Source of the DNA: Selaginella moellendorffii
Lineage: Eukaryota > Streptophyta > Lycopodiopsida > Selaginellales > Selaginellaceae
Assembly: GCF_000143415.4 (NCBI RefSeq)
Contig: NW_003314294.1
Coordinates: 1,358,560 to 1,422,559 of the forward strand
Length of the DNA stretch: 64,000 nucleotides
Direction of reading: 5' to 3'
Shown one piece after another: positions 21,500-35,059 of this stretch. The stretch's first letter is position 1; every line of letters starts with the position of its first letter. The notes under the pieces were generated by a model. That model ran no database searches and was not told the origin of the DNA. It worked only from the letters and a program-made list of their open reading frames with translations. A program made the position numbers and the translations under genes.

Positions 21500-23140
21500 A
21501 TGGCAAAGGTAGGGCAAAAACAAACCAAGGCAAAGACGAAACCTTCTCCAGAGCTGGAACCTCCAGTCAAACAAGAGGCTATGGATGAGGAATCCTTGCA
21601 TGAGGAGGACTCCAGTGAGGAAACTTCCAAATAGGAGTCTAGTGGTGAGGTTCGGTCGTCCAAGGCTTGATTGGACGTTCTAGAAGGACAATTGGCACAG
21701 ACCAATGCCCTACTAAAGACTCTCGTGCGCAAACTAAAGCGTGACAAGAAGTGGAAGAAAAGGCAAAAGACTGAGGATGCTGGCAGCGTAGAAGGTGCGG
21801 ACCCTTTGGCAGGGACTAAGGCAAAACCAAGTAATGTCAAACAAACCGAAGTGGAATCAGTCCCACAAGTAGTTCACAAGTACAAACCAAAGCCCCCATT
21901 GGTCTTTAAGGGAGTGAACGAGTATAAGGTGGTGGAGGATTGGTTTTACGATATGGAGGACTACTTCCGAGTGTTGCGGTTACCGAGCTTGGAGAAGGTC
22001 CCATGTGCAAAACCATACTTGGCAGATAATGCCAAGTCTTGGTGGAAAACAATAGAGGCCAACGAAGGACCGGTGGCCACTTAGGACATGATGAAGGCAA
22101 GGATCTGCGTGACTTACGTTCCTCCGAATGCTACTCTGCATCTAAGAGACGAGTTGAGTAGGCTGAAGTAGACTGGAACCATTCAGGAGTATGTGAATGG
22201 GTTTATGACAAAGAGGATACTTATCACGGAAATGGGGGATATGGATGCGTTCCATGCCTTCATATCGGGCTTGCAAACCTGGGCTCGCGGCGAGGTGATG
22301 CAGTGGAACCCGACCAATTACAAGGAAGCATTGGATGCGGCTATCAAGGTGAATTTCAACAATAACTTGCGAAAGGGGAACACGATGGGGTCGGGGTCCA
22401 CGTTTAGCAAAGGGGCCAAACCAAGGGGAACATATAGCAAAGGGAAATTCAAGAAGAGTTTCTCTAAGAATGAGTCCTTGGGGTTCCGGAAAGGCAAATC
22501 CGGTGGCCAGCGAGTAAGTATATGGGGGAGTCAAGCAAAAAGAGACAAACCCACGGATAAGAAGGTCAAATTATTTAGCAACGTGGGAAACAACGTATGC
22601 TACAACTGCGGTGAGGCGGGACACTTTTCAAGAGAATGTCCCTACCCGAAGAAGGCCAGAGCCAATATAACCATTAAGTTAGGTGAAATCCAAACTGAAG
22701 TATGTGATCCAGTCCCTAGCTCAAAGTTACTCATTACACGAGCAACTTTGGTAGAGAGTTGTTCGCGACATTTACTAGCCCTCTGAGGGAAGTTCGAAGG
22801 TAGCTTTGTTAATATCTTTATTGACACGGGTGCTTCGGATAATTTTGTGGTTGGAGACATAGTCCGGAAAGCCGGACTAACGGTGCAGCAGCTGGGCAAA
22901 CCAAGGACTATAGAGTTTATTCAAGGTAGCCAAAGCACCGATGAAGTACTTCGACAAGCGAGAGTCGAAATAGGGACTTGGAAAGTAGACATGGATTTCA
23001 CTGTGTTGGACATGGTGGGATTTGACGTAATCTTCGGAATGGATTGGTTTAATCAGTTCATGGTGGCCCTGCATGGACAAGGTAGAAACCTTGTGGTACT
23101 AGCGAATGCCCAAGGAAGAAGATCCAGGGTGGAGGCCTAG
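21500..23140 (+). pseudogene. Chromovirus copy B: gag and protease
   Basis: Gag starts near ATG 21500. It has a capsid-like region (VVEDWFYDMEDYFRV; DNAKSWWKTIEANEG) and a CCHC zinc knuckle (CYNCGEAGHFSREC, ~22600). The retroviral-type aspartic protease has IFIDTGASDNFVV (~22820) and VIFGMDWFNQF. Stops break it at 21632, ~21670, 22081, ~22168 and ~22784. Spacing and order match an ordinary Ty3/gypsy gag-PR. Confidence 0.8.
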
Positions 23141-23199
23141 GATCTAAAGGTAGGGTAATAGAAGGCCAAAGATTCGTGCTTAAACCTGGTGTCCATGAG

Positions 23200-25680
23200 A
23201 GGACAACTCACTAAAGGGACCAAAGTAGCATTTTTGTGCTTACTCTCAGTGAGGAGTGACAAAAAGATAGGAACAGAAGAAGTACCTTTAGTGATATAGT
23301 GGGTGCTGAACCAATTCCAGGATACCATGCCGGAGGAGCTATCGGCGGGGTTCCCCCCCGCACGACTGATAGAACATAAGATTGAGTTAATCGAGGGTGT
23401 TGAAGCGGTGGTTCATCCCCCCTATCGTTTGAACGAAAAAGAACTCAAGGAGCTCAAGCACCAACTAAAAGAGTTGGTGGACAAAGGGTATATTAGGTTG
23501 AGCAAGTCGCCATATGAGGCGCCAGTGCTATTTGTGAAAAAGAAAGATGGATCTATGCGATGTGCATAGACTATCAATTGCTCAACAAGTATACAAAGAA
23601 GAACAAGTACCCTTTGCCAAAGATTGAGGACCTATTCGATAGGTTAGGAAAGGCAAAATACTTCTCGAGAATTGACATAAGGTCAGGATACTACCAGATC
23701 AAGGTAACAGAGGAAGATGTCGAGAAGACAACCTGTTGAACGAGGTATGGGAGCTTCGAGTTTCTGATGATGCCCTTTGGGCTATATAATGCGCCGGCAA
23801 CGTTTTCGATGTTGATGAACCATATCTTTGTACCCTATCTGGATCACTTTGTGGTTGTCTATATTGACAACATCCTGATCTATAGTGAAATGCTAGAAGA
23901 GCATGCCAAACACTTAATGAAGGTGTTTGAGAAACTAAGAGAATACCATCTGTATACTAAAGAGAGCAAATGTGACTTTGCTCAACAAGAGGTAAAGTTT
24001 CTCGGGCATGTGGTGGGCCAAGACGAGCTCAAGGTGGACCCGGAGAAGGTCCAAGCGATCCAGGAATGGGAGCGACCATCGAATGTACATGAGTTAAGGG
24101 CATTCTTGGGGCTATGCAACTACTATCGAAAGTTTATCAGACACTATTCGAGAGTAGCTCTGCCCTTAACGGACCAAACAGGAAAAGAGAAGATGGTAGA
24201 ATGCGAGGCGGCATTCGTCCACCTCAAGGGGAAGTTGAGGAAGGCTCCCGTGTTGGCATTACCAGACTTTGGTAAGGACTTTGAGGTAGAAATGGATGCT
24301 TTAAACCTTGCGTTGGGCGCAATTTTGAAGTAAGACAACCATCCAGTAGCGTTCTTCTCGAAGAAGTTGGACAAAGCTCAATGGAAGTGGCCTGCCCATG
24401 AGAAAGAATTGTTTGCGGTGGTCAAGGCGCTCAAGGAGTGGCAACACTACCTTGGGAGACACTTCAAGGTTTACATGGACAATGTGGCAACGAAACACTT
24501 CTTGTCATAACCCGACCTGAGAGGGAAACAAGGTCAGTGGGCCAATACTTTGGCCGAGTTTGATTGCGAGATTCTGTACAAGCCTAGGAAGAGCAACATC
24601 ATGGCAGATGCGCTAACATCGTGGCAGATGCGCTAAGTCGAAAAGAGAGCTTGAAGTTGGCGATATCCAGCGCGACAACAACCTTTTGGGACGATGTGTA
24701 GACTGCATACAATAACGATGGTCTAGCACAAGAAGTGTTGCTGAGGACTCTAGAGGCACAAGAAGCTCATCAGAGAGGTGAGCTGCCAATGGAAGAGAAA
24801 ACGAGCTATGTAGAATGCAACGGACTCATATATTATAAGCAAACGAGGGTGTATGTTCTAGAAGGGGAACTAAGGAAGGTAACCTTAGAAGAGTGTCATG
24901 ACGGACCTCTTGCGGGACACGGCAAAGTGCCCAAAACGATGGGCTTACTCAAAAGGAAGTACCACCGGCCAGATATGGCTAAAGACGTTCAAGACTATGT
25001 AAAGACATGCCCAACATGTCAGCAGGTCAAAGCCGTGACTAAGGCTAGTGGGGGCTTGTTACAAAGCATCCCAATTCCAGATCGTCCGTGGAAATGTCTT
25101 ACGATGGACTTCATCACGAGACTCCCCCCAAGTGAGGGGTTCGATGCGATATTCATGGCGGTGGATCGATTTTCGAAGATGGCACATTTCATACCCACCA
25201 CAACGGAAGTGGATGTGGAAGGTGTGGCGAAGCTATTCTTCGAATAAGTGGTACGAGTGCGAAGAAGGCCAGAAGAGATAATCTTAGATCAAGATAAAAT
25301 TTTCACCAGTAGGTTCTGGAGAACACTCCTGGAACAGTATCGCACCAAGTTGAAATTCAGCACAGCCTATCACCCACAGACAGGTAATGGGTATTAAGTC
25401 AAGTTTGATATCACTAACACTTCTTAACAGACAAACAAACGAAAAGGGTGAATAGGCAACTGGAGGATTATTTGCGATGCTATGTCTCGGGAGATCAGAC
25501 CAATTGGGTAAGTCATTTGGGACTTGTGGAAATGTGTTATAACAACTCACCACATTCGAGCATCGAGGTGAGTCCATGGGAAGTCATCAATGGGTGAGCT
25601 ATTGAAGGTCCTGTGGAACTTGATGTGGCCGAGTATCATGGAGAGTTACCCGTAGTGGAGGCATTCACAGCAGAAAGTTG
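23200..25680 (+). pseudogene. Chromovirus copy B: truncated pol
   Basis: Collinear with copy A from 16168, and equally broken. A frameshift follows GSMR at ~23565. The same TGA as in A follows EKTTC (23737). The RT catalytic motif reads YIDN instead of YIDD (~23866), and the RNase H start has lost its Asp pattern (EMDALN). There is a 20-bp tandem duplication at 24600-24640. The integrase runs to ~25680 with the intron at 25384-25430. Its C-terminus and the chromodomain are deleted: the join GCAGAAAG/TTGAGC matches copy A positions ~18640 and ~19260 and shares AAAG. Confidence 0.85.
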
Positions 25681-25692
25681 AGCAATGGCATA

Positions 25693-26072
25693 TGTTAGGA
25701 CCCGAAGGTGTGCCAAATATAAGCTAATTAGCATGGGTTAGCTAGGTCGACCAAGCGTAGGGAACTATGTCTGACTCCCTGCGGGGATGTTGAATCCGTA
25801 GACGTATTCTACAGAGGTTGGGTTTGAGTCCCAACCCCCTAGTAAAGCAAGGCTGGGTTCAAATCCTGACCCCATACTAGGGCATGGTGAGGTGAGGAGT
25901 ATAGAGACACCTATATTCCGTTGTCATGGGCTCTTAGCTAGGGAGGCTAACTTAGGCACACCGCTAAGTGGGGGGATGCCCCCGGAGACATGGTCAACAA
26001 GTCGTAGGATAAAAAAAAAAAAAAAAAGAGACGTTCGATGTGGGTATCGAACTTCTTCTATGGGTGGTGGAG
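25693..26072 (+). repeat. 3' LTR of chromovirus B, cut by the gap
   Basis: TGTTAGGACCCGAAGG onward matches the start of the LTR at 19278. It continues until the N run. A 17-A homopolymer at ~26013 replaces the corresponding short A run of the other copy. Confidence 0.85.
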
Positions 26073-26172
26073 NNNNNNNNNNNNNNNNNNNNNNNNNNNN
26101 NNNNNNNNNNNNNNNNNNNNNNNNNNNNNNNNNNNNNNNNNNNNNNNNNNNNNNNNNNNNNNNNNNNNNNNN
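26073..26172. other. Assembly gap (100 N)
   Basis: Exactly 100 N, probably a placeholder of unknown length inside an LTR. Confidence 0.95.
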
Positions 26173-26756
26173 ATGCAGTTGAAATGAAAGTTGACTTACA
26201 AGCAGTCCTCTAGAGTAGTGACCAAGGATGTGGTCGCATGACAAGGAAGTCATAGAGAACAAGGGGACTTAGTGGTCGGACATGTGAACTTTGATCTAGT
26301 GGCAGTGTTGGCGAATACAGCCATGGACAGAAAGGGACTAAGTGGGGACTAAAAAAGAGACATTGGGGAAAGCCATTCCTCATGTCTGCGAACATCCTAA
26401 AGATGCTAAGGAGTGGATCTAGGATGATCACTCATGGACGGGTGGCTCAATCTTTGAGAGATGGGATTGCAATGCAAGTAGTGTTAGACCACCAGTGTGA
26501 CCAAGGTGAATGGGCATGGCCTTAGCGTAATAGGCTGATATGTAGGTGGTACCTTGGAGTGTTGGTCATGGGATCAGACATGTGGAGCACTTGGACCAAG
26601 TGCAAAGGTTGAGTGGCATGGATGTCATTCTCGGGGTTAACAAGTCCCCAAGCCTGGAATAAAACTTATGAAGGTTGTTGTAGCACATGTGATCATGGGA
26701 TAAGATTTGGATATACTGTCATCGTGGATCCTTGGAACTTTGGGGGATAAATGGGG
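26173..26756 (+). other. Retroelement-derived flank, no gene
   Basis: 26315-26435 matches 655-768 upstream of the family 2 LTR copy 1. The following ~320 bp are missing in copy 1. No ORF of note. Confidence 0.5.
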
Positions 26757-26944
26757 TGTTAGGGTGTGGCCACGGAGAGAGTGAGAGAGATAAAGGGAAT
26801 ATTCTGGTCCTCAAAATATTCCCCATCTTCCTTGTATAAAACCCTTGCCTCACAAGGGCAAAGGGGGCATTTTTGGCAGAGAGCAATAAAGCATTTCTCA
26901 TGTTTGAGCGAGCGTTGGGGGAGGCGCCCTTCCTTCCCCCAACA
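26757..26944 (+). repeat. LTR of gypsy family 2, copy 2
   Basis: 188 bp, TGTTAGGG...CCCAACA ends, a TTGTATAAAACC promoter-like box and a TGGTGAACCCGGCG primer-binding site at 26947. Homologous to 771-976. Confidence 0.8.
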
Positions 26945-29900
26945 AATGGTGAACCCGGCGTGATGCACAGCACTTTTTGAAGTGTCATTTCTCTCTTTTC
27001 TTTTGGTCGCAGACTTTCGGAAGGAATTCCTTGTTCGTCTTATGGTGGGTTTCTTTGATCTTGGGTGTGTTGGATAGGTCTAGAGCTCCTCTTTTCAGCA
27101 AGGTATAGCGCTCATCAAGCCGTGCAGTATTTGAAGAGATACAACGTTTCTTGGCTCGGTTGGATGACCATTTTGGGGTTTTCACTTTCTCACCTGAATC
27201 TTCAGCCAAATTTCTCAAGGTAGTGCATTTGGGCTTGTAGATCTGGCCTAGATCTATGAGTAGTGGTGGTTCTTGGCACTAGATTTGGGCGAATTGACGG
27301 CATGCAAAAGGATTTCCTTCTCTGGCCAAGTTGGGTCATTTTTGTAGTAGGAATTCGTGTTCCTTCGGGCTTTGTTTTGGCTGCCGTTTGTTTCTAGAGG
27401 TGCTCTTGGTCCTAGGCTTTCCAAAAATATAAATGGCACCTCAGTATCAATCTACATCATGGACATGCACATGTTTTTCCACAATGTTGGCGTTCTGGGC
27501 TACCTCTTCGTGGATTTCAGGGGATATTGGGGCAGCTTCTTCCCACATTCCTACAATAGAGGGTAGATGGGGCTGAGCCCTTTCCAATGAGCCCACCAAC
27601 AGTCAAAATGGAGAAGGGTCAAGACTAGAGGACTCATTTTTCTCTTTTGGGTTACACTTTGTTGGGGGTTCCTTGGGAACGAAGCAATCTTCAAGGAACA
27701 AGTAACCGTAGGAACAAGAACAAGAGGAGCAAGAACAAGAGTTGGCGTAGGAACAGGGACAATAGGAATAGGCACAAGGATAGGAGTTGGTGTTGGAGCA
27801 AGCGCAGGGGTAGGAGCGAAAGCAAGGGTTACCAGTTACAGGTCACAGGTCCTTAGTTACCGGCTACCGGCTACTCTAGCGGCTACCCCGGTTACCAACT
27901 AGCGGCTGCTCTAGCGGCTACCCCAGTGGCTACTCCGGTGGTTACCCTACAGGTCAAAGGCATTTTGAGCAATTTGAGCACTAGCCTACAGTCTTCTTGC
28001 TCCTGTCAACCCAATTGCCTTGACCGAGCATTTGCAGTGTTCAGGGTATTTGATGCCGGTACAAACTAGACGTACGACAAATTGGCACCCTTTCACCATA
28101 CCTCAAGGCCCTAAGGTACGGAGTAAACTTTCTAACATCCAAAGGCAACTTAGGTACAACATTGCACCTTCTCAGGCCGAGTCCTCTTCATCCTTGACAG
28201 ATTCTAGTGACTTAGATCTACGAGCTATGGCATAGCCACCTTTAGCTCAACCTCAACTCCATATTCTGCAGAAGGGGAGTGATCTGCTGGTCTTCTCAGG
28301 TGTTGGAACAGTCTCTCCAACATCACATATTAGTCGCTTTGATTACTACTGCACCACAAACATGATCATCAACGATGATCGTATGTGCCGCGACTTCCTG
28401 CAGTCTCTCGAAGGCAAAGCAGCAACTTGGGCAGATTCTCTCCTCCCAGAGGACCGGACAGACTTCCAAACACTACTTGCTTCTTTCAGAGAACACTTCG
28501 TTGAAGAAAAACCCACAAATCGGCTACTTGTCGACCTCTTTTCGTTCCAGCAGAGTGCTCACGAATCTGTTCCTGACTACATCACATGGTTTCGAGCTTA
28601 CTGGAAGCAGTGTTGGGATCGCCGAGTAGTCCACGATGAGCAACAGGGGATCACAACATTCACAGCGGGTCTGCATGGGAACTTGCAGCGGAAACTTCTT
28701 AAGAAGACATTCAGCTCTTGCCGCGAGGCATTTTTGTTTGCCACAAAGCTAGAAAGAGAGCTTTTGGTCAACTTGGGGATTGCTAGAGTTGATTTCGACC
28801 AAGCCATCATCCCGTCAGAGTCACCTTGTGCATCTATTCACCCATCCACATCAAAGCCTGTCGCTATTGAACATACACCTCCGGCTCTTGAGAACTTTGC
28901 CAATGAGATGCGGCAGCTGCAGGAGATCATTCTTCAACAGCAATCACACCATGACAAATTGCTCCAGGAGCTGGTGGAGTCCAGGAAAGAGGCCGCTACA
29001 GCTCAGGAACGCAGATTTAAGTCTCGTTGGTGCACTCACTACGAGATGAACACACACAACACACAGCACTACTTCAAGCTTCACCCAGAGCTTCAGCCTC
29101 CATCTTCTCAACGTGTCCAACAACATCCCTTCGCTGATAATTCCACATCGTCTCGGGGTCCAGAGACATATTAGGAGAAATTGGAGCGACAAGCAATTGA
29201 GGCAGCCCCTTCCTCAAGCAAAGGCAAGGCACCAGCCTCATCGGTCAACACAATTTTGGTAGTCGAGGAACTCTATAAGCAATAGTAGCAAACCGCAGCC
29301 ACTCGAGCCCAAGCGAGGAAGAAGGTAGCCACTCAGTCTGCCACAGATCCCCCAGCACTGGTTAAGAGCGAATCTCCGTTAGCATTAGGCCCAGTGACAT
29401 AGAGGGTAGCTTGTAAACTCCCCTTCAAGTCACTTCTCTCTCCTCCTCCTGAGATCTCACCAACAGCTACTCCTATTCTGGAGCTGGTTCTTCAACAACT
29501 GGTTGACACTCCTATCACCTTTTCGCTCTGAGATATGTTGTGTCTTGTCCTAGGATTCGGCCAGCGTTTGGAGGAGTTTGCACGGTCAGGAACACCAGAG
29601 AGCACTCTCAAGAAGACTCCTCAAGAGGTGCACATTGTCGATATGACAAGATATGGAGGAGATCCTGGTCTGTTCTTCATCCCGGTGCAGATCGGTACTT
29701 CCTCTTGTAGGATGGATGCTTTGGTTGACTCTGGTTCTGGAAGCAACATTATCTCTCTTAAAGCTGCCCTTTCAGCATAGCTATAGATCACTGAGAGCTC
29801 CTCCATCATGCTCAAAACCTTTGCCAACCATACCATTCCTCCAGCGGGAATTTGCTGTGATGTCAAGGTCTCTGTGCAGGGTGTTGTTTCTGAGGTGGAT

Positions 29901-30080
29901 TTCCTCATGGTTGACTACCAACGTCTTGGAACATCCTCTTTGAAGGACTCTATCATCCTTGGCCACTCATGGCAAGTCACAGCCTATTGCACCATTGACA
30001 GCGCACAAAGCAAGATGGAAATTAGCGATGGAACCCATAGTGCCACCTTTGTCAACAACCACAACAGAGTTCTTTCTTAG
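26945..30080 (+). pseudogene. Gypsy family 2, copy 2: leader, gag and protease
   Basis: The leader (26945-28080) is followed by gag. NWHPFTIPQGPKV lies at ~28085. A TAG at ~28232 breaks the frame, then 28362-29174 encodes a capsid-like domain (RDFLQSLEGKAATWADSLL; FREHFVEEKP; SFQQSAHESVPDYI). The protease region at ~29680 has FFIPVQIGTSSCRMDALVDSGSGSN in two pieces, with a TAG at ~29778 before the second half (to 30080). 29175-29530 is a Ser/Pro-rich linker with stops. The capsid region is the best-preserved gag of this family in the window. Confidence 0.75.
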
Positions 30081-30499
30081 CAAGCCCAACAAGCTTGGAC
30101 TAAGATAGCCTCCACACCATACTTTCCTCCCGACCTCACAGAGGTTTTTCCTGAGTTGGCAGTGGCGTCAACCATCTATATGGCAGATGTTTTCTCATGC
30201 AATGCGATTAACACAGTTGGAGGTGAGTCAGGTAGCCCGAGACATCTCTCAGCTTCACTCTCTTTATTTGAGAGTAAGGCCGAGCCTCTAGACAGGCCCT
30301 CTTTATTTGAGGGCGGGGCTTATAGGGTACGGGCTCCCATATCCAGCTTTTCGGAGTGTTTCTTGATAGAGGAAGGGCTCCTCAATTCATTTCTTGCATG
30401 GGACCAACTCTCTCTTATGGAGCTTGATGACATAGTCACCCCAGACCGAGTCCATCTTTCACAGGACACAATTGAACTCAATTCTCCTCAGCAAACTTG
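30081..30499 (+). other. Post-protease segment of gypsy family 2
   Basis: A 114-codon frame (30156-30500) contains SLFESKAEPLDRPSLFEGG, built from two similar TCTTTATTTGAG segments. No domain recognised. Sequence character changes to AT-rich, heavily decayed DNA at ~30500, suggesting an element boundary or junction. Confidence 0.45.
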
Positions 30500-32900
30500 A
30501 AATTATCCAAGTGTGAGTTTTTCTTGGAGGAGATTAAATATCTCAAACATTTAATTTTAGTGCATGGTGTAAAAGTTGATCCCCCAAAGATCCAAATTAT
30601 GGTTAATTAGTGTATACCTTTGATAGTGCATGATCTTTGTAGTTTCCTAGGTATAGTTGGAGTTTTCTTATGATTTGTGAAGGTTTTCTTAAAGATAGTT
30701 ACTCCTTTAACTAATCTTCTCTAGAACACATCAAAAAATGCTACTATTTATGGTTGGTATGAGAAGTGTGAAGTGGCATTTCAATGTTTGAAGTAGTGTT
30801 ATGTTTTTGCTCCCATGTTGAAGATTTTTGATCTTGAAAAGCCTCTTATAGTCGAGACAAATGTGAGTGACATTGCTATTGGGCTCATATTGCTTCAAGT
30901 TAGGCATCCTTTTGTGTATATAAACTATAAGCTTAATGCTATAGAGTAGAATTGGCATACTTGAGATAAGGAGTTGTATGCCATGATTGCTGGTATAAAG
31001 GAATGGTGACATTATTTGTATGGATTGAACTTCCATGTAAATTTAAATCTTCAATCTTTCCAATACTTTAGTTGTTAAAAGGATTTTTGGAGCTGCCTTA
31101 CTCATCAGCAAGTGCCTTACTCATTAGTAAGAGTTCTTGCAAAAGATGATTAATAGCATCTAGTATAAATGGAAGTGATAATAAAGTGCTTAATGTATTA
31201 TATGGGATAATAAGTTCTAAGCTTCTTAAATTGTGAGTTTAAGGAGTTTGTTGACTTTTACTCTTTTATCACTAATATTCAGTGATATTCAATGATATTT
31301 ATATGAATGTTTTGTTGAGGGGCTCATGAATTTGGACTTCCCAGGAAGTCACCAAGCCCAATACTATTCAAATTCAAGGATGTATAGCATTAAGTATTCT
31401 AAAACCTTTAATCAATTGAAAAAAAAAGGGATGCACTCTTGTTCATAAACTCTTTCCTTTTTATATTTAAACCCCTATGGATCGTTTCTTGAGTTGTTCT
31501 TTTTAGTTACTTATAAACACTTGAAAGGTGACAAATTTGCATCATTTGGGATACGAGATAGAATCCTAATGGAAAAAGGATGTGTGGTGGTTCCTCATGT
31601 TGGCAAACTCATCAAACATGTTTTGGTTGAGTGTCATGATGTATCAAGTATTGAGCATCCAAGGGTACTAAGGATGTATGTGTTAGTGAAGAGGCTTTTT
31701 TTTTTTTTTTCTTGGGATGAAGTCAGATATTGAGAAGTACATATGTAATTGTTTGACCTACCTAGTGGTTAAAGTTGATCAGCAAAAGTTCACTAACCTT
31801 TATCCTCCTTTGTGTATTCGAGAATAATTGGGATAGCATCTCAATGGATTTTACCATTGGTTTACTTTAGACCTTTCAAATAAATGATGTTATTTGGGTT
31901 GTTGTGAATCATTTGACAAAGATGGCTCACTTCTTCCTAGTGAAAATAATTATTAAAGCTTCTGAACTTGCTTAGTTGTTTGTAAATTAATTATTTAATC
32001 TCTATGGTTTGCCAGGTGATATTGTGAATGATCAGGATCCCAAGTTCATATCCAAGTTTTAGCAAATAGTCTTTGAGAAGCTAAAGACTAAGCTGAGTAT
32101 GAATATTGGTGAGCATCCAAAATCAAATAGGCAAATAGTTGTTGGAAGATATGCTAAGGTCTTTTGTGAGAAACTTCAATAGAAAGTATAGGAGATATAT
32201 TTGTCTTTACTTCAATTTATTCACAATAACGCTCATCAATTGGCTATTGGTATGTCTCCATTTATAGTGATGTATAGCTATGAGCCTAAGTCTCTTATAA
32301 GCTTAAGTTTAGCTTTGGTTTGGGTACCTCATGCATGTGATTTCCTAGAGGATATATAAAACAAGTTTAAGTTGGTAAAGTTGAATATGAGGCAAGTTTA
32401 AGATCTAAGCAAAATATTGGTTGATGAGCGTAATCATTATCAAGAGTATAAAGTTGGTGATAAAGTTTTCCTTAAGATATTAAATGTACAGTGGTCTTTG
32501 TAAGGAGGTGGTAGGGCTAAGTTGTTTTTCATGGTATTGTGGGCCTTGGACAATTTTACAGCGTGTGGGGGATTTTGCATACACTTTGTACTTGCCAACT
32601 AATTCAAAAATTCATCTAACATTCCATATGAATAAGCTTAAAGTATATTTACACTTTGGTGATGTCATGGATTAATCCATCATCCAAGTCTCAGAGATTG
32701 ATGCTAAGAAGGTTGGTCTAGCCAATATTATTGCTCAAAGATTGGTGAAAATACACCAAAAGACAAAAGAGTTTTTAATTCAATGGAATAGTTATTTTAT
32801 GGACAAAGCTACATAGAAAACTGAGAATAACATAAAGAGAGTGTTTTTGAGTTTTGATTTTAACTTAGATGACATTATTGAGGAAGGGGAAAATTAAATT
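30500..32900 (+). pseudogene. Heavily decayed gypsy RT-RNase H-integrase
   Basis: Translated fragments in changing frames follow pol order: SKCEFFLEEIKYLKH (RT thumb, 30510), VETNVSDIAIGLILLQV and DKELYAMIAGIKEW (RNase H, ~30850-31010), LVECHDVSSIEHP (integrase zinc region, ~31630), WFTLDLSNK and DQDPKF-like fragments (~31860-32050), and LTFHMNKLKVYL (~32620) before a chromodomain-like EFLIQWNSYFMD (~32770). Stops occur every few dozen codons. It is AT-rich, unlike the chromovirus copies, and clearly older. Confidence 0.7.
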
Positions 32901-33179
32901 CTATAGCTATATTACTATATGATTTATTCTCATTCTCTTGTTTCCATAACCATATTGTCATATCAGAAAGCTGTATTGCTTTCTTTTTTTCATGGTCATT
33001 TGTCATAATATTAATGTTGGCGTTTGCACATTTTTTCTTCATGGCTATATTTCCTTAGAGTCCCTTCATGTGAGGCTCATTTAAGCTCTTAAAAGCTCCT
33101 GTTTGTAGTGATGAAAATAACATGAACCACAAAAATATTCCAAGAATATTCTATGGCCTATGGGACATAAGGCACCAGA

Positions 33180-33990
33180 GACCCTATCTAGGATCTGAAA
33201 TTTATGAACTGCGTGCAGTAGTCTCCTCCCTCAACTGCATATGTGGCGTCCAGCTCAATCATCTCATCCTCGCTATATCATGAAGCCACGACCACCCCAT
33301 ATTCCCTGTATTTTCTGAGCAAAGCCACTATGGCTTCAACCTCTGATGAACTGACAAACATGCCCAGAGCTGCTTCAATGTCTTCAGCATCCGGTAATAG
33401 CTCAAGAGTCTCACTATTGTTTGGCGTCTGAACCTATGATGACCAAGTACTGTCCCGCCTGCCAGCTTCGATGTGGCTCGCATCCTGAAGCTATAGTCCA
33501 GAACATCCAGCGACAGAGGATGCTGACCGCCATAATAGTTGATGAGGTCCGCATAGGCTTTCAGTACAGAAACCTTGCCAACAACGATGTTGATGAAACT
33601 TTTGGCTTGGAGGTTAGCTAGATTGCTAGTTGTGGTGTTCACTCTCACAATGCTTTGATTCAGGAAGTGTGTCTCTTGATCAGTTTGATGCCTGAGAAAA
33701 GGCAGCTTAGCATCTTTGGGAACACCATGTCTGTGGCTGTTCTGGATTTTGTTTCCCACGATGCCAAGTGTTTGGTTTGCCGAAGCAATATTAGTTTTCT
33801 CATATCCCGTCTCTTTATGGACAGGGTGACCTGAATGACGCATGAAAAATTTTCGAGGATTGGGAAGTGAGACGGTTTCTGTCCCAGCTCTTAAACTCGT
33901 GTATTGCCAGTAACGCAAGAAGCTTGTTGGATCTCCGTGCCAAGGAAGAGAGAACCGTTGAGTAGAAGAGACGGTTTTGTGAATCTCCAT
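33180..33990 (-). pseudogene. Unrecognised broken ORF
   Basis: A 220-codon frame begins at 33990 (MEIHKTVSSTQRF) and reads plausibly to GTVLGHHRFRRQT (~33420). A frame change would then continue as SETLELLPDAEDIEAALGM and LLRKYREYGVVVAS to stops near 33290 and 33190. The composition looks protein-like, with a YYGGQHPLSLDVLDYSF stretch, but I do not recognise the family. It lies downstream of the duplicated exostosin pseudogene. It may be a captured host gene fragment. Confidence 0.4.
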
Positions 33991-35059
33991 TAAAATCAGT
34001 ATGGCAAGGTTGATTGAATGTTATTCAATCTTCAGTAGTGGCTTCTAAGAATCTGGAAAACAAGACAAGTGTCCAAAACAGAAGGAAAAAATAGCTTCCC
34101 TATCATTCTCATTTCTTGTACTGCATGGTGAAGTGCCCTAACCACAACTCACACACCATGTGGAATGTATTCTCTTCACAGACATGAGAAGTCTACATAG
34201 CATGTCTTGCCACCTATAGATCCAAGTAAGTTAAGGAGGGTCATTACCCTTGATATTGTATATGTACCGTCATTGTGACAAAGAGTTATGATAATATCTG
34301 AGCATTCAAGGATGAGGCCAGTGCGAGCCACAGATATGGCTGTTGAGAGTGCTTCCTCTTCGGGGCTAGGGTGCAGAGGGTTGAGTGCAGTGGTTTGAGG
34401 TTTGAGAGGGGTGAGGCTGAGCGTTGAGCATATGCAGAGGTGCTGAGGTTGGAGTGCTATGCTGAGTGGCTGTGTGCTCATTGCCATTTAGACTGAGATC
34501 ACTAGGGGGCTGGATGCTGGGCGAGGTGTGGGCTGGGCTGAGAGTGACGCTGCATGCTGGGCTGGGACGAGGTGCTGAGATGGCGCTGTGGAGTCAGGGC
34601 TGTAGAGTCGAGGTGCTACTGTGTGTGGTGATGGAGCACTGTGCTGCTGCGCATGAGACACTGCCATTTACATCTCTCGCTTGATCAGATATGAGTGTAT
34701 CGTCAAAACACTAGGAATCTCTCTCTATAGCTCTCTCCTCTCCATCGTCTTGTCCAAGCCATAGAGATCTATCTCTACTCCCTCTCAAGGTGACACCTTG
34801 CACAAAGGGCTTTTTCTGACCACACCTCACAGGCTGTGATACACCTACAGCAGAGCAAAAGAGGAGGGAACCAAGAAGATAATTTAGAAGTTTCCATCTC
34901 TCTATCCAATCTCCAAGACCCTGTTTGCCTTAAAATAACAAATGCAGCGAGGTTATGTCTTGCCACCTCATAAATCTAATACAAGGTCATGATTTTTTAT
35001 ATTGTATATGTAGATCTATAATGATATCTAAACATATCCATTCATCATTCATTATGCTT
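33991..35059. other. No recognised gene
   Basis: Low-information DNA with short internal similarities: 34200-34310 resembles 34955-35050 (TTGCCACCT...ATATTGTATATGTA). A GCTGGGCTGAG-rich stretch lies at 34500-34600. No convincing ORF. Confidence 0.4.
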
